64,000 bases of DNA from Trichobilharzia szidati (GCA_944472155.2 OX235272.1:2464354-2528353); one strand, 5' to 3'; positions 9,806-21,328 are shown, counted from the first letter of the stretch. Notes: generated from the sequence alone by a model not told the origin. Made by a program: numbers and translations.

Positions 9806-10884
9806 TGTCCGCTTAAATTCTTCTTCTTCAACATATATGAATAAGTCGAAAGAAGAAATATCACTTGCTGAACTTTTCATATCGTTCCTAATCGTATTTT
9901 CATAAATATTCCTGATTTAGTAAATAGGTTTTATACAGTCACGTAAGTTTGTAGTTCCAGCCTACACAGACATAGACTGACGAATATTTAACTGCACGTA
10001 CGATTAGTAAACGTGACAAGTATTACAAAATGCAAAAATTCTAGGGTAAAAAATTGGAAACGACGCAGTATTTCCCTACTCCAACCCCCGTCCTCACCCT
10101 CAAATAAGTTTCCTGACTAATTATTGAAAATTTAGTAGAATTCACTTCTTTATTTTCAGGCTTTCATACTAAAGTCTTCATTGAAAAAGCAGCATATGCA
10201 CACACTTTCTAAAGGCTTTATGTTCTAAACACCATAAAAAGCAGCTTTTTTTATTAGTCAGGATGTACTGAATGTATATCACGTAAATGTTTTTTGTTCA
10301 ATATATTGGCGCCATTTAAAAAAAAATTAACTAGACATAGAGATAGTAAACTAAAACAACAAAGTAGTTCAGAAAATGACAGTCAGAAAAGAGGAAAAGT
10401 TGAAAAAAAATAGTTTTAACTTATTAATACTACAAGAATTCGAAATGGAAAAAATTTTATGAAATTTTATTTATGGTGCACTATATCTTTTTGAAGAAAA
10501 CACATTTGTAATTATGCAAAATTCTGTTTCAACGTGATGTTCTAGTTCCGACCAATGAACTTTATGTGAATACTACCCAGTCTTCCTTGATTCTCTAAAT
10601 GGCATTTAGTGGTGCAATGATAGAATAACTTTGTATTTGGGAGAAGATTATTTTATTTCAGAAAGAAGTAATTATCAGTCTTTTCTTGCTGATGGGAACT
10701 GGATGTCCGTACTCTCTTTTTTTAAATTATTACGATATCTTTAGCTTCAACCTTTCCTCTCCTTGGACATAGTGTAATTTGGAGGGAAAAGAACAAGATG
10801 TTCAGCAAAGAAGATATATTTTTGGCAATTTGATTCCCAAAAGCAGCCGGACAATCACATTTATATACATAAGTTCACATAGTT
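9806..10884. other. AT-rich spacer, nothing recognised
   Basis: There are no long frames and no matches to the repeat families described here. Confidence 0.5.
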
Positions 10885-11440
10885 AGCTATCTTTGATCGC
10901 ATGTGTCTGAGTTCTATCTTTCGCGCAAAGTGGTATAATAGAGTGAGCCCTATTGAGGTTAGGCGTCGAGCGCTAAGAAAGGAAGGGCTAGGAAGTTACA
11001 TCGATTGCGATGGCTAGGCCATGTGTTACGCATGCCTAGTCAGTGTTAGCTGACATAGGATGGATCAGGTTGGAAAAGAGCTAGTGGTGGGTGAAGCAAA
11101 ACAGAGAATCATTAATCAATGAAATCCACAACAGTTAGTTTAAACCACGTAGGAAGATGCAGATATCCTAGTTGGTGTCTTGGTAAAAACTAATGGCTGA
11201 AGAAAATCGGTGATATGGCTCAAAATCGTCATTGTCAGTGCCTGGCGCAGGTAAAACTCACTCTTTGTGATTTGTCACATCCAATAAAACTATATTGTTC
11301 TGCCATATTACTATTCTTTTTCCCTCATATGTCTGTTTTGAACATCTTTTTACTCTCTTCTCTTGCTTTGCATGCTAAGTGAAGTGTGCCAACTTGAACT
11401 GCTGCACATCTATGCAAAGTTCTACGTTGAAAACAGTCAG
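10885..11440 (+). mobile_element. LINE P (RTE-like), 3' part
   Basis: It begins at a WYNRVSPIEVRRRAL reading, homologous to the minus-strand sequence on both sides of the insertion in 54530-56240. It continues through the LGHVLRMP-type block and a 3' UTR with CTTCTCTTGCTTTGCATGCT and GCAAAGTTCTACGTTGAAAA, and ends in GTCA-type repeats. Confidence 0.65.
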
Positions 11441-11449
11441 TCAGTAAGA

Positions 11450-11835
11450 CAGTTAATATTTAATTCCACATAATAACGTGAGGAGATTAAAGGTGTTAGG
11501 AATTTTCAAATTGATATGAGTGTTGTTAAAGGTGTGAATATAGATTAGAATGGGCTTTGAAGCAAAATTACACAGGATGAGAAAGTAGTTTTTTCTAACG
11601 CACACAGTTGTGAATGCGATGAGCACGGGAACAAGTTGCATTAACGGCTTTCTATAAATGAAATGATATAAGGATGCAAGGAGTGAAAAGAACAGCAATA
11701 GGAAGCATAAAAAAATTAAGGAATCAATCCGAACTAGATTCATGCTAAATGTAGAGGTTAGACTAGTTTCCACTGAACATATAGTTCCGACTTTTCGATT
11801 CAAATAGCAAGGGCTTCTGCAGTACTATGAAGTTA
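11450..11835 (-). pseudogene. PLE gamma C-terminus and 3' UTR
   Basis: The minus strand shows the C-terminal end of the PLE protein (RKVGTICSVETSLTST), equivalent to RKAGAVCSKENFY at about 30830, then one unit of the AT-rich 3' repeat seen three times at 30290-30690. The endonuclease core is missing. Confidence 0.5.
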
Positions 11836-11899
11836 AAAATTATTATCACCGTTAATCACCCTCATTATTATGTGGAATTAAATAATAATAATAACTGTA

Positions 11900-11998
11900 T
11901 CTATGTAAACTTATGTATATAAATCTGATTGTATAGCCGCTTTTGGGAATGAAGCTTCGGAGAAGACATCTTTGTTGAACTTATTCTTTTCGTTATGA
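11900..11998 (+). repeat. PLE gamma terminal repeat, inverted
   Basis: It resembles 43740-43830 (terminal hairpin and TTGTTGAACTTATT end). The orientation is opposite to the neighbouring coding remnant at 11450-11835. Confidence 0.5.
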
Positions 11999-11999
11999 T

Positions 12000-12895
12000 G
12001 GAGAAAATTTGTAGCTCAGGTGGACGATTTCAATGTAGTTGTGTTCAACATTAGGCAACATCTTCAGCGCAAACTTCATTTCGTGGAAGTGAGCTTTTAG
12101 ATTTCTCCACGAGTTTATTAGTCATCTCTCATAGTAACCTTGAACGTGATTGGTTGTGTTTGTGTGTTTTCACACTCTCTAAGCTACTTGTATTGGTATT
12201 GATAGTTTCCTTGACTTGAACTTTCACTCTTTGTGTGTGAGGTTTCTTTCTTATCGGTTGATAAATTTTGTCTATTTCGATGTGTCTATTGATTGATGAT
12301 TCACTGGAATACCAGGCAGGCTTCTAAAAATTCTCTAGCATTCTTGGTGTTTCCTCTGTCAAATACTGGAACCTTGGTTGTCACAGTCGAATTGATTTCC
12401 GTGGTTGTCTGCATGAAGCGATATGAGGGAGTGGATATCATGTCTTTTGACAGCCTGTTTATGATCATGGATACTGAGACGAAGGGGACGTTCAATTTGG
12501 CAAATGTAATGTTTTTTCATTCATTGTAACTTATTTTGCAGATGATGTTGGTTTTACCCTCTTTCATTGTTGAGTCTTTTGGTTGACATAGAACTAAGTG
12601 AAGTGATTTTGTTGGCTTGTGTGCGACATCAATTCCCTCAAGGTTTGAAGAGTCTTTCAGTGATTTTTTAGACGTCATTCATACATGGTAGAGCTACTTT
12701 CTTTGTGCTTTCCTTTGGGGCCTTTGATATGGTTGAGTGGCTTGGGGGTATATGTCTTTTGATAAAATTCTATGGATATCCATTCTTTCGGAAGACGTCC
12801 ATAAGATATCTGTCTTCAATTTTCTGTAAGATGAAAGTGCTGCAATCAGTGCTGGCCTCCGGAATCATGTTCAAGGTCACTAGGGGGAATGAATA
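12000..12895 (-). pseudogene. PLE epsilon: linker, GIY-YIG and 3' terminus
   Basis: It aligns with 37870-38700 in reverse complement. The minus frame at 12301-12495 holds the C-terminal endonuclease block ending KNAREFLEACLVFQ. The linker before it is read from 12860 down to 12700. The GIY-YIG signature itself is disrupted. The 3' terminus (12000-12120) is repeated in opposite orientation at 12896-13035. Confidence 0.65.
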
Positions 12896-13035
12896 AGTAG
12901 ACTCCTGGAGACATCTAAAAACTCACTTAAACGAATTGAAGTATGTGCTGAATATTTTGCCTAGTAGAGCAGTGTAAGCTGCACAATTAAACCATCCAAC
13001 TCAGAGAACACAACTACATGAAAAACTTCTTATGT
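12896..13035 (+). repeat. PLE epsilon terminal repeat, inverted copy
   Basis: CAGAGAACACAACTACATGA and the preceding 100 bases are the reverse complement of 12000-12120. The copy sits at the truncated 5' side of the minus-strand PLE. Confidence 0.65.
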
Positions 13036-13479
13036 TGCTAGTGCACTGATGGGTATTTTCCCCGAGAGTGTAAATTCAAGTGTCTGTTGTTTCTATGATT
13101 CGAGCTGAACTCTGAAATGATGAACTGACGTATCCATTAAAGTCACACAGGAGGCCAGTCGTTAGTCGAAACAGAAAAAACAGTGATAACGTCTCTGAAT
13201 GCATCCATGTGTTAACCATGTCGGAGTCTTCAAGACGCCGTCAGTTACCTTGCGATTAAAGGTACTTCTCATTCACCACTGTCAGTCAGCACGAAATCAA
13301 GATCTAGAGCTTCGTGTTGGTCGCATCAAATCCTCGAAATATTAGTGAAAATTGTTTGGTTTTGAAGTGCCTACTTAAAATCTTGTTAAGTGACTTTCAT
13401 TTTCTGTCTCTAGCAATACCAAAACTTACTTTTCCTGCAAAATATTCACTGATAGAACTTTCTGAAAAACATCTAAAAT
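13036..13479. other. unassigned, nothing recognised
   Basis: I found no coding or repeat match to the rest of the window. Confidence 0.4.
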
Positions 13480-13605
13480 TAGGAACAGATTTGTGTTGAC
13501 TTTGTAAATTACCATCAATGATGCGTCAATTGAGATGTTACAATAGGCGCTGACGAGGTGTACGCTTAAAGCATTTCTGATCGAATAGAAGCCATCTGTT
13601 GACAG
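13480..13605 (-). pseudogene. PLE gamma, short C-terminal fragment
   Basis: It matches 30905-31020 in the same orientation: the STDSSFRVIYKVK coding region and the preceding TEHLVNT segment. Frames are broken. Confidence 0.5.
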
Positions 13606-14201
13606 CCATACAAGTGTAAAGCTTTGGAGGAAGAAATAGCGGAAATTACTCTTTTCTCTCTAGTGTTCTGAGGTTTGAGTTTTAACACAGGACATTGCAC
13701 AGATGTACAACTGTTCATACTGTCACACTTCACATAGCACAAAAAAATTAAAGAAAGAAGCAAAAAATGAAATTCGAAATAAACGTAATCAGCGGGAATG
13801 TGCGGAAGAAAACAGATGGATTTAGTGGATCTTGATGACTACAAAGAATGACTGCACCTACTCCACTCAGAACGATTTTCAGCGATGCAACCAGTTGTCT
13901 CAAGCTTGTGGTTCTTAGCATCTTGGGAACCCAAACTAGCCAATCTGCACCTGCGCAAGCCAACTGCTGAATACCTCAAGGACAAATACCACTATTTAAC
14001 TGGACTAGATCTAATTCTTTTCCAACCTATTCTTACATCAGCTCTCATTTCTCATCATGGGAGGTCTCCGAGGGGATGATCTTCAAGAGTGAAGCTTTAA
14101 AAAAGGAGCAGCAGACTTCGTGTGCCATCTTAAAGACCTTTAAAAGCTGCTCATTATTACAGTCAATTTGTTTTCGAAATGCATTGTAAAAGCATTTAGG
14201 A
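13606..14201. other. unassigned
   Basis: The stretch holds short open frames on both strands, none with a recognisable domain. Confidence 0.4.
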
Positions 14202-15053
14202 ATTATTATTATTATTACTGTATCCTTTAATTCCTACAGGAAAATAGGGCTTCAGCCGTGCGTCTCCATTGAGTTCGGTTCTCTGCTAGAGTCTTCACCT
14301 TGCTCCATGTCTGCCCACACGTTTTCATCTCCTCTTCACATGACCTCCTCCAAGTCACCCTTGCACTGACGACCAACTCGCCGCTTCCAATACAGTCGGG
14401 TTCCACTCGAGCAATGGCTTGTCTAGTGATGTCACTTGATGGTTTGTTTTCTCAGAGAATGACTAGACAATCCATCTCCATTTCCTCCTGCCTATTTGTT
14501 TCAAAATCGGTTCGTGGTTGGTCCGCTCATTGCCAGAGATCTCTGTTGCTGGTCTTTTCTGGCTGGCCATCTGATCTTGAGTATTGAGCGAAGACAACTG
14601 TTAATGAAGGTCTGTGGTTTGTTTGAGATGCTCTTTATGACGCACTGGCCAAGTCTCTGATCCATATAGCAAGTAGCACTGACTGCCTTCACATTGGAGT
14701 TGAAAATCCGGATCTTATTTTTGGTGCTGAGTGCTGTTGACCTCCAGACTTGATGAGAGTAGTGAAAGCTTGTCTTGCTTTTCCGATCCTCGCTGCTTTG
14801 ATATCCTCGTCAGTTCTGTCCACCTGTAGTGGAAACAATGCTTCCCAGGTTGGTTGGTGAAGGAGGTTGTTTCTTTCAGGTTCCGCCCATTTATGCTGAT
14901 TGTTGTCTGTTGTTGTTGTTGCTGTTGGTGGTGTTGCCCAGGAATTTTTATCACCTCTGTTTTATCTATGTTCACCTGAAGTCCTATCTTTGATGCTTCT
15001 TCTGCCAACTTGTTACTTTTCACTTGCATATCTTCCAGTTTGTGGGAAATCAG
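14202..15053 (-). mobile_element. RTE subfamily 1, 3' half
   Basis: Read on the minus strand it starts at the RT thumb (LAEEASKIGLQVNIDKTEV), continues through a CAA-rich glutamine stretch, GRNLKETTSFT and SILKIRWP, and ends with CTTTAATTCCTACAGG and ATT repeats. Several frameshifts are present. Confidence 0.8.
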
Positions 15054-16074
15054 AAGTTACTCAATAGTCATTTAATGAGATATGACATTTGAGAATTCTC
15101 ATTTCACTTATTTTCTTCTAAATTCACTATAGAAAACCAATTATGCATGAATGATGGCATCAATGGTTGTACAACATCGAGTTTATTCCATTGAATTCTC
15201 ACTATTCTCTTTGTTTGCATTGTTATTTCACATAAAAGCAGTAAACTCCAATTTCTATTTCATTGAAATAATGGACAGAATATGTGAGGATTGTCAAACC
15301 ATTCTTTATACCATCAGCTTGTAACCATAAACTGTCACATGGAAAATTAACGTCATTTCTACAAATGAGCAATCCATTGTGTTGAAAAAAGACCCATTTA
15401 TTAGAAGGGAAACAAACATCAGTAAAATTTGGTAAGCACATGAGGAGGCAAGAAAATCGTATGTATATTATTACTAAAAGTTTGGAGTGAAATTTCAATT
15501 CTGCGTCCAAAATCAAGTTTATGAGGCGAAAACACAAGTTGAAAACATTCTGGACAAGGTGAATTCGCCAAAAGTCAACATTGTTACATTGCGAAATCAT
15601 TAGAGAGTTTGTGTGTGTGTATGTGTTTTCGATTCCCCTATCTCGCTCGGTCGGTATTCACCTGCTTACAGCTCTCTCTTCTTCTATGTGCGTGTTTGAT
15701 ATTTCTGTAGTCAGTGTTCATAAGTTGGACAATAGAAGTAGATAAATTAAAGCTTCAAATTAAATTATACACTCCTCTGAGTAATTTACGTCAAAAAAAT
15801 GTTAATTGGAAAAGTGATATGATTAGCGTAATTAGTGAATACTTTTCATAGCTAAATTGTTTGCTAATGCATCTACAAAATTCCACTAAATTGATATGTG
15901 ACTAATTGATATTTTCAAGGCAAACAGGAAAATGCCCTAATTATTCCAAATAAACAGTAGATGTCAAATTTAATGCTTCAAAAGATTATCTCACTGATTC
16001 AAATGTAATAGGAAATGGTGAGGAGCACACGGAGGAGATCCTTCATATTCCTAGTGGTATATAGGACTTCAAGG
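15054..16074. other. unassigned, with GT-rich run
   Basis: It includes a GTGTGTGTGTATGTGT run near 15610-15627 and one 125-codon open frame, listed separately. Confidence 0.4.
15223..15600 (-). CDS. unassigned open frame, 125 codons
   Basis: This is the longest open frame here that does not overlap a recognised retroelement. The product would be rich in Cys, Phe, Ile and Leu, with no signal, repeat or motif I recognise and no visible splice context. It could be chance in AT-rich DNA, an exon, or unknown repeat coding sequence. Confidence 0.15.
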   Translation of the reverse strand: MISQCNNVDFWRIHLVQNVFNLCFRLINLILDAELKFHSKLLVIIYIRFSCLLMCLPNFTDVCFPSNKWVFFQHNGLLICRNDVNFPCDSLWLQADGIKNGLTILTYSVHYFNEIEIGVYCFYVK

Positions 16075-16250
16075 TAGAGATTTGAATTTTCGGTAGCAGT
16101 GGTATTTTATTTTTATGGGATGGGGTTGCTAGTCTCATGCCTAACCTTCCCTCTTTACCAATCTTAGTGCTGGCTTAGACAGGTGAAGTAGTAAGTTGAT
16201 GGCCAGGGATCGGACCCTGAACCACCTACCACTGTGTCACCGACGCTTCT
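16075..16250 (-). repeat. tRNA-derived SINE (family T)
   Basis: On the minus strand it starts with a GCGTCGGTGACACAGTGGT-like box A and a degenerate box B (GGTCCGATCCC), then the GGTTGCTAGTCTCATGCC-type block in reverse. It is the same family as 18207-18450 and 20461-20690. Confidence 0.6.
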
Positions 16251-16286
16251 GAGGCAAATGTAAGAAGACATTAATACATGAAAGAC

Positions 16287-16385
16287 TTCCATTATGGGTG
16301 AAATATATTTCAATAAAGTTTCACAGTGTTATACAGTAATATTCGCTGGCGACGTTTCGAGTGAAATTTATTCCTTGAACTTACT
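16287..16385 (-). repeat. PLE alpha terminal repeat, solo
   Basis: It starts CCATTATGGGTGAAA and contains GACGTTTCGAG, then diverges from other copies. No coding part is attached. Confidence 0.6.
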
Positions 16386-16399
16386 TCACTGCTATTAAA

Positions 16400-16500
16400 T
16401 TATCTGAAGTTTAGGAGAGAGTCGACCAGGGAATCGAACCCGAAAAATTCTAATGCTGGACATTCGATGCAGTAATAACTCATAACCCGGTGATGGTGAT
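16400..16500 (-). repeat. tRNA-like SINE remnant
   Basis: The minus strand contains a good box B (GGGTTCGATTCCC) and an upstream box-A-like stretch. There is no tRNA fold with an acceptor stem. Confidence 0.4.
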
Positions 16501-16741
16501 GAAGGCTGACTAACAGTTAACCTAAATTTAATGGTCAGTATAAATATTAAGCAACAGTTAAGACTATGCAGAATGAGATTATACAATACAGTGACAACCA
16601 TCCCACATTTTGTTCTTAGTTTACATTCCCTTGACGTTATCACTATTCTTATTGTCGTTTCAGTGGACGTCTAAGCTCATTTTCTATTCATCGGGGTCAT
16701 ATGATGCTGTAAACAAAGTGGATTTGCATTCCGAAATCTTA

Positions 16742-17550
16742 CTATTTATGCAAGTGCGAAGCAACAAGTTGGCAGAAGAAGCATCAAACTTAGGACTTCC
16801 TTAAGGTGAACATAAAGAAAACAGAGGTAGGTGATGAAGATTCCTGGCCAACAGCAACAACAAACAACAATCAGCCAGCATAAATGGGAGAAATCTCAAA
16901 CAAGCAACCTCCTTCATCTACCTACACAACCTGGGAAGCGTCATCGTTTCAACTACAGGCGGACGAAACTCATGAGGATATCAAAGCGAATATTGAGAAA
17001 TCAAGACAAGCTTTCATTGTTCTCAAGTCGTGTGGAGATTAACACTCAGCACTCAGCATGAAAAATAAGATCCAGATTTTCAACCCCAATGTGAAGTCAG
17101 TCAGTACTACTCATTGTTTGGATCAGAGACTTGGCCAGCGCGTCAATAGGGGCACTTTGAACAAACTAAAGACCTTCATCAACAGCTATCTTCGCTCAAT
17201 ATTTCGCTGAAGATCAGATGGCCGGTCAGAAAAGATAAGCAGCAATGATGTCTGGCAATGAGCAAACCAACCTAACCGAACAGGAGCTGATTGTGCAAGA
17301 AATATGCAGGAAGAAATTAAGGCGAATTTACTGGCCATACTCGCATGGAATCTGTATGGGAAGCGGCGAGTTGGTCGTCAGTTAGGGGGTGGGTTGACAT
17401 GGTGGAGGTCATGTGAAGAGGAGATGAAAGCATACACGTAGATGTGGAGCCTGCTGATTGTGTTGGCAGAGAAACTAACTCAATGAAGACGTGTGGCTGG
17501 AGTCCTATGTTCCTTTAGGAACCAAAGGAGACAATAATAATAATATCTTA
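16742..17550 (+). mobile_element. RTE subfamily 1, 3' half
   Basis: It begins at the ATGCAAGTG-type thumb coding sequence (SNKLAEEASNLGL) and runs to the tail GTTCCTTTAGGAACCAAAGG plus ATA repeats. Many indels. ATCTTA on the left (16736-16741) recurs after the tail (17545-17550) as part of a possible target-site duplication. Confidence 0.75.
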
Positions 17551-18206
17551 ACATTATTAATAATACTAATAATCTTCCCTGTTGAATGACTAACTAACAG
17601 ACATTCCTCTATCATAAGAATAAAGTCTTCATTTATTTTAAGACAAGAAAATTACTTTCTAATTTGACAAGCTTAATAAATTAATCCGCAGTTGGATTTC
17701 GAAAAACTCTTTTTTCTCCCAATATATTATACATTATTGTTAGTAGCGAAATGTCTAAAAATCACTATAGTAACAGAAATCTGTGTACACGTTTCTTGAG
17801 GGTCTTATCAAAAGTTGAATAATGCGATAAGCGCTTCCGTTGTTTACCAATGCAAATCAGTAAAAGAGAGGGAAGCTTTGTAAGGGAGACATTGAGATAA
17901 GCTGTTGGCTACTGTGTTCATTTTGAAAATCTCTTGAAAAGCTGCTGTTATTAGTACTTCTAACAAGCACATATCACTTATTAAGGTCAAAGTAATTACA
18001 ATAATATTCTACTTTATTCTAAGGTACTCCTTACAGATGAATTTTGATTTTGTACTTGGAAATTCCCTTGACTGTGTAGCTGCTCAGCGGTATTGTTCAG
18101 CATTGTTGAACCACTTAGATCTATTGACGAGTACCCATCCCTCTGCTGTGTTTGGAGCATTTCGTGTCTGCGTCTGTTTCAAGGAACTTTCAGTCAGATA
18201 AACAGT
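17551..18206. other. AT-rich spacer, nothing recognised
   Basis: Nothing supportable apart from short chance frames. Confidence 0.45.
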
Positions 18207-18450
18207 AGGATGTGCGTCGGTGGAACACAGGTAGAATGCTCGCCAACCACATTTCATGTGGTTCGGGGTTCAGTCCCCAGCCGACGCCAACCTTTTACGT
18301 CTCTGAGCCAGTAATAAGACTGGTAAAGAGGGAAAGCTGGGCAGGAGGCTAGCAACCCCATCACAGTAAAAATAAACACGACTGATACCGAAACTTCAAG
18401 CCTGTAGGGGGGCTATATTCCACTGAGAACGTAAAGGAATAAAAAAAATA
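18207..18450 (+). repeat. tRNA-derived SINE (family T), full-length
   Basis: The head GCGTCGGTGGAACACAGGT is followed by GCTCGCCAACCA and box B (GGTTCAGTCCC). The body contains CTAGCAACCCCATCAC, and the 3' part GGCTATATTCCACTGAGAAC ends in an A-rich tail. Flanks CAGTAGGATG (18203-18212) and CTGTACGATG (18451-18460) look like a decayed duplication. Confidence 0.7.
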
Positions 18451-18460
18451 CTGTACGATG

Positions 18461-19202
18461 CAAAGATCGTTTATCCGCTTTCAGAGTACAACGACTCTGT
18501 TTTTTTCGTTACAAAATCAGTGATGCTGATAAGGCTCGAACGAGTACTGGACAACTACCCAGCACTTCTTACTGGCGCCTATTCTATCGTGGTGCAAGGT
18601 AAATTGAAATCTTTACTTGTTAATACACGTCACTCACTCTTCCTATTTTCTCAACGTTTTTTTCTGGATTTCCAGATTTGAAGAATAAACAAACACGCTT
18701 TATTATTATCTGCTAAATTTATCAATTTTTCATTATTTTTCATAGTAACTAACAGCTACGGAAAAGATTACCCACCTAACATTATTACATAACTGATTGG
18801 AAAACATGCGATGTGACGTGAAAATACAAGCGAATGCACTGAAAAATAAATAATGAGAACTCCTGCTGTTTAATTAGTTGGAACAGGGAAAAATAACAAC
18901 AACGAAAATTGACGAAAAAATTAATCTCAGGAGAGAGATAAGAAATACAAAACGGTGAAACACGACAAAAACATTAAAAAAATCACTGAGTGCCACGTTG
19001 TTTCTCTTCTGTCTTTCGCCATATAACAAGGAGGCAGTGAGGCACTGGATACACACACTTATGAGATAAAAACAAACGATGCAGAGGAATTCTTTATTAA
19101 AATGGTACACTACTAATTGTGTGACTGAATAACTTCAATAATGAATACGTTTCAAATATACTTGATGTTGTTAATGTCCTCATTTTGTTAATAAGATGCG
19201 AA
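18461..19202. other. AT-rich spacer, nothing recognised
   Basis: A 78-codon minus frame (18874-19110) is hydrophobic and unassigned. Confidence 0.4.
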
Positions 19203-19385
19203 AGAGAATATTTTTCTAGAGGTTAATTTGTGGGTGGTGACTAGCAGTGGAATCCACGACAACGCGCGTTTCATTCTATTTAGGACTTGTCATTCGGAGG
19301 TACCTGCATTCCTCAGAGAATGATGATGTTCCAACCAAGGCTCAAACCCAGTGCCCATAGTTTCAAACGCTACTTGCCCAGAATT
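19203..19385 (-). mobile_element. SM-alpha-like hammerhead retroposon, inverted member
   Basis: Read on the minus strand: TTTGAAACTATGGGCACTGG, a box-B-like sequence, then the degenerate hammerhead at 19255-19300 and the ATTCCACTGCTAGTCACCA block. It faces the plus copy at 19500-19815. Confidence 0.7.
19255..19300 (-). ncRNA. degenerate hammerhead ribozyme (family F1)
   Basis: GAAA and the self-complementary stem III ACGCGCGT are kept. The CTGANGA box is changed to ATGACAA, which alters C3 and the G8-equivalent, so self-cleavage is unlikely. Confidence 0.55.
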
Positions 19386-19815
19386 CATCTAACCCTCTGC
19401 AGACGAAGCCGACAAGTCAACCTGACACCGAGCATTTCGGTCCAATGAAACGACGGGAAAATCTAAAAGTGAATTAAATAATTCATATGACTCGTTGCAC
19501 AAGAGGTGACAGTCGTGGCCCAAGTGTTCTGGTGGATGAAGCTTTGGCGTTTGAAACTATAGGCACTGGGTTCGAGCCTCGGTGAGAAAATCATCACTGT
19601 CTGCCGAAAACAGGTACATCCAGTTGACAAGTCCCAAATAGGGCGAAATGCGCATTGTTCTGGATTCCACTGCTAGTCACCATCCACCAATTAACTTCTA
19701 ATTACATGCCCAGACATCGTATAAGCATCTGCAAAAGAAGCCAACACGTCAACCTGAGACCGAGCACTTCGATCCAATCAATCGACGGGAAAATCTAAAA
19801 TTAAATTGAAGGATA
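19386..19815 (+). mobile_element. SM-alpha-like hammerhead retroposon, with extra 3' piece
   Basis: 19395-19490 is a stray 3' segment (GAAGCCGACAAGTCAACCTG) repeated at 19735-19810 at the end of the complete copy. The complete copy has box A (TGGCCCAAGTG, 19516-19526), box B (GGTTCGAGCC, 19569-19578), a hammerhead (19620-19664) and the ATTCCACTGCTAGTCACCA block. It has no protein; pol III type promoter boxes are visible. Confidence 0.75.
19620..19664 (+). ncRNA. degenerate hammerhead ribozyme (family F1)
   Basis: Stem I strand CCAG, core TTGACAA (consensus CTGANGA, two key changes), stem II GTCC/GGGC with loop CAAATA, GAAA, palindromic stem III ATGCGCAT, then TGTT and CTGG. Probably inactive. 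Confidence 0.6.
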
Positions 19816-19923
19816 TTTTTTGCCTGATTTCAAGATTAGTGGAAGTCATAGTGCAGCGTGTACTACTGGCAAGGGTTTATAAGTAATTCAACATTGATTC
19901 GTTTGAATATATATATATATATA

Positions 19924-20000
19924 ATACAGTGAAACATTATTATCTACTGGATGACAAAGTTTCGAACACCATTTATTAGTGTTTATAATAATATTAATTG
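19924..20000 (-). repeat. PLE alpha-prime terminal-repeat fragment
   Basis: It matches 54075-54125 in reverse (CTACTGGATGAC and GTTTCGAACACC blocks). An AT microsatellite (19903-19922) precedes it. Confidence 0.5.
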
Positions 20001-20004
20001 CAAC

Positions 20005-20185
20005 TCTACAAAACTTCGAAACTTTTGAACTGTAGTTTCCTTTATTCCTTCCTTTTGGTCGTCGTCGTGTCAGTAGAATTGTCCAGATGAATTGAACAGG
20101 TGTTGATGCATTTCTATTGCAAGCATTTTCAGTTCATTTGATATATAGAGCTTCCTTGTCAAATTTTACCTCCCTCCACCCTGTA
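20005..20185. repeat. dispersed repeat X, uninterrupted copy
   Basis: It is similar to 7615-7657 joined to 9667-9805 and so shows the site before the RTE insertion. The class is unknown. Confidence 0.5.
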
Positions 20186-20189
20186 ATAT

Positions 20190-20980
20190 TCGATTTTAGG
20201 ACAGAAAAACTAAGCAGTATCAAGGAAATCTAAGACAGGAAGGGAGTCATGTAAAAGAAGCTTTAAAACTTAATTACTACCCTGATAAATTACTCAGAAA
20301 GTATGTAGGGAAATGTAAAATTAAAATAAATAATGATAGTAGTGATAGTCATAATAATAATTATAATAAAAATAATGACGACATGCATGTCAAACATGCA
20401 CAAGATAATGGCAACACCAACAATAAGGAATCTAAATCATCAGTAGTAATTCCCTACAAGCGTCAGTGGCATAGTGGTTAGGACGCTCGCCAACCATGCA
20501 TATGGTCCGGGGTTCGATCACCGACCGACGCACTCCTTCACCTCGCTAAGCCAGAAATAATGCTGGTGAAGAGGAAAGGTTGGGCATGAGGTTAGCAACC
20601 CCATCCTGTAAAAATAAACACTGCTACAGAAACCTCAAGCCACAAGCTTGAAGCCCTATGTTCCACTGGGGAACGTGAAGGGAAAAAAATTTCCATACAA
20701 GGAAGGAACCTCGGAGACCTTATGAAGAATTCTTAACAATGTAGGAATAAAAGCGGCTCACATTCAAACCCACAAACGCAATTAAAAATAAGCTTTGTCG
20801 GTTAATGGACCAGTCCTGTGGAGACTTTAAAACAAAACACTTTAGTTTATCTAATATGCTGCCTACAATTATTGTCAGGTAAGAAACATAGGTCAAAGTA
20901 GTAGAACGGCGTCAGGTATACTAGCAAAGCCCATAACTTAACAAAATCTAAATCAGTTGACCCTAATAAAATAAGAAATA
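20190..20980 (+). pseudogene. PLE alpha-prime, linker and GIY-YIG, split by a SINE
   Basis: The plus strand encodes KEALKLNYYPDKLLRKYVGK, an Asn/Asp-rich linker and SKSSVVIPYK, is interrupted by a SINE (20461-20690), and resumes at the GTSETL-equivalent. The FKPTNSI-type block and YIG region (about 20860-20930) are decayed. It ends abruptly where a solo LTR starts at 20982. The copy at 52945-54160 is the closest relative. Confidence 0.7.
20461..20690 (+). repeat. tRNA-derived SINE (family T) inserted in PLE
   Basis: Box A lies in TGGCATAGTGG and box B in GGTTCGATCAC, the body has GTTAGCAACCCCATCC, and the 3' end GTTCCACTGGGGAACGTGAA ends in an A run. It is flanked by an 11-bp duplication TTCC(C/A)TACAAG at 20450-20460 and 20691-20701; the unoccupied site is seen in the paralogue at 53491-53501. 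Confidence 0.85.
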
Positions 20981-20981
20981 T

Positions 20982-21328
20982 TGTGGTGAGAGCTGGTGGA
21001 ACGCCAAAATTGTAATAAACAATTGACGTCAGTGTTCACGTCCCGAATCGGAGTCTTGAGAAAAAATAACTAAGATTAACCTTAAGAAACTCATCAACCA
21101 ATCACAGCAGACTTAACGTATGCAAATACGATTCGCAGATATATGACTTAACTTTCTAAGAAATGGTCACAAGCAGTACAGAATAATCTTCAGCAGTAAA
21201 ACAACCAATCAGAAAACTGCTTCTCCGCTAACAATAACGCTAATAATAATGTATATAAATATCGATAATTACCTCTTGATTTTCTCAATAAACGATCTGT
21301 TGCCTGGCCCTTGTCTTCTGTCGTTACA
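20982..21328 (+). mobile_element. solo LTR (347 bp)
   Basis: It starts TGTGGTGAGAGCTGG and ends CTTCTGTCGTTACA (TG...CA). A TATATAAAT box lies near 21252-21260 and AATAAA at 21287-21292. The flanking ATAT at 978-981 (of the 20 kb block) and 21329-21332 fits a 4-bp duplication. The same LTR occurs at 58824-59129 and 59275-59615. No gag or pol is present. Confidence 0.75.
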
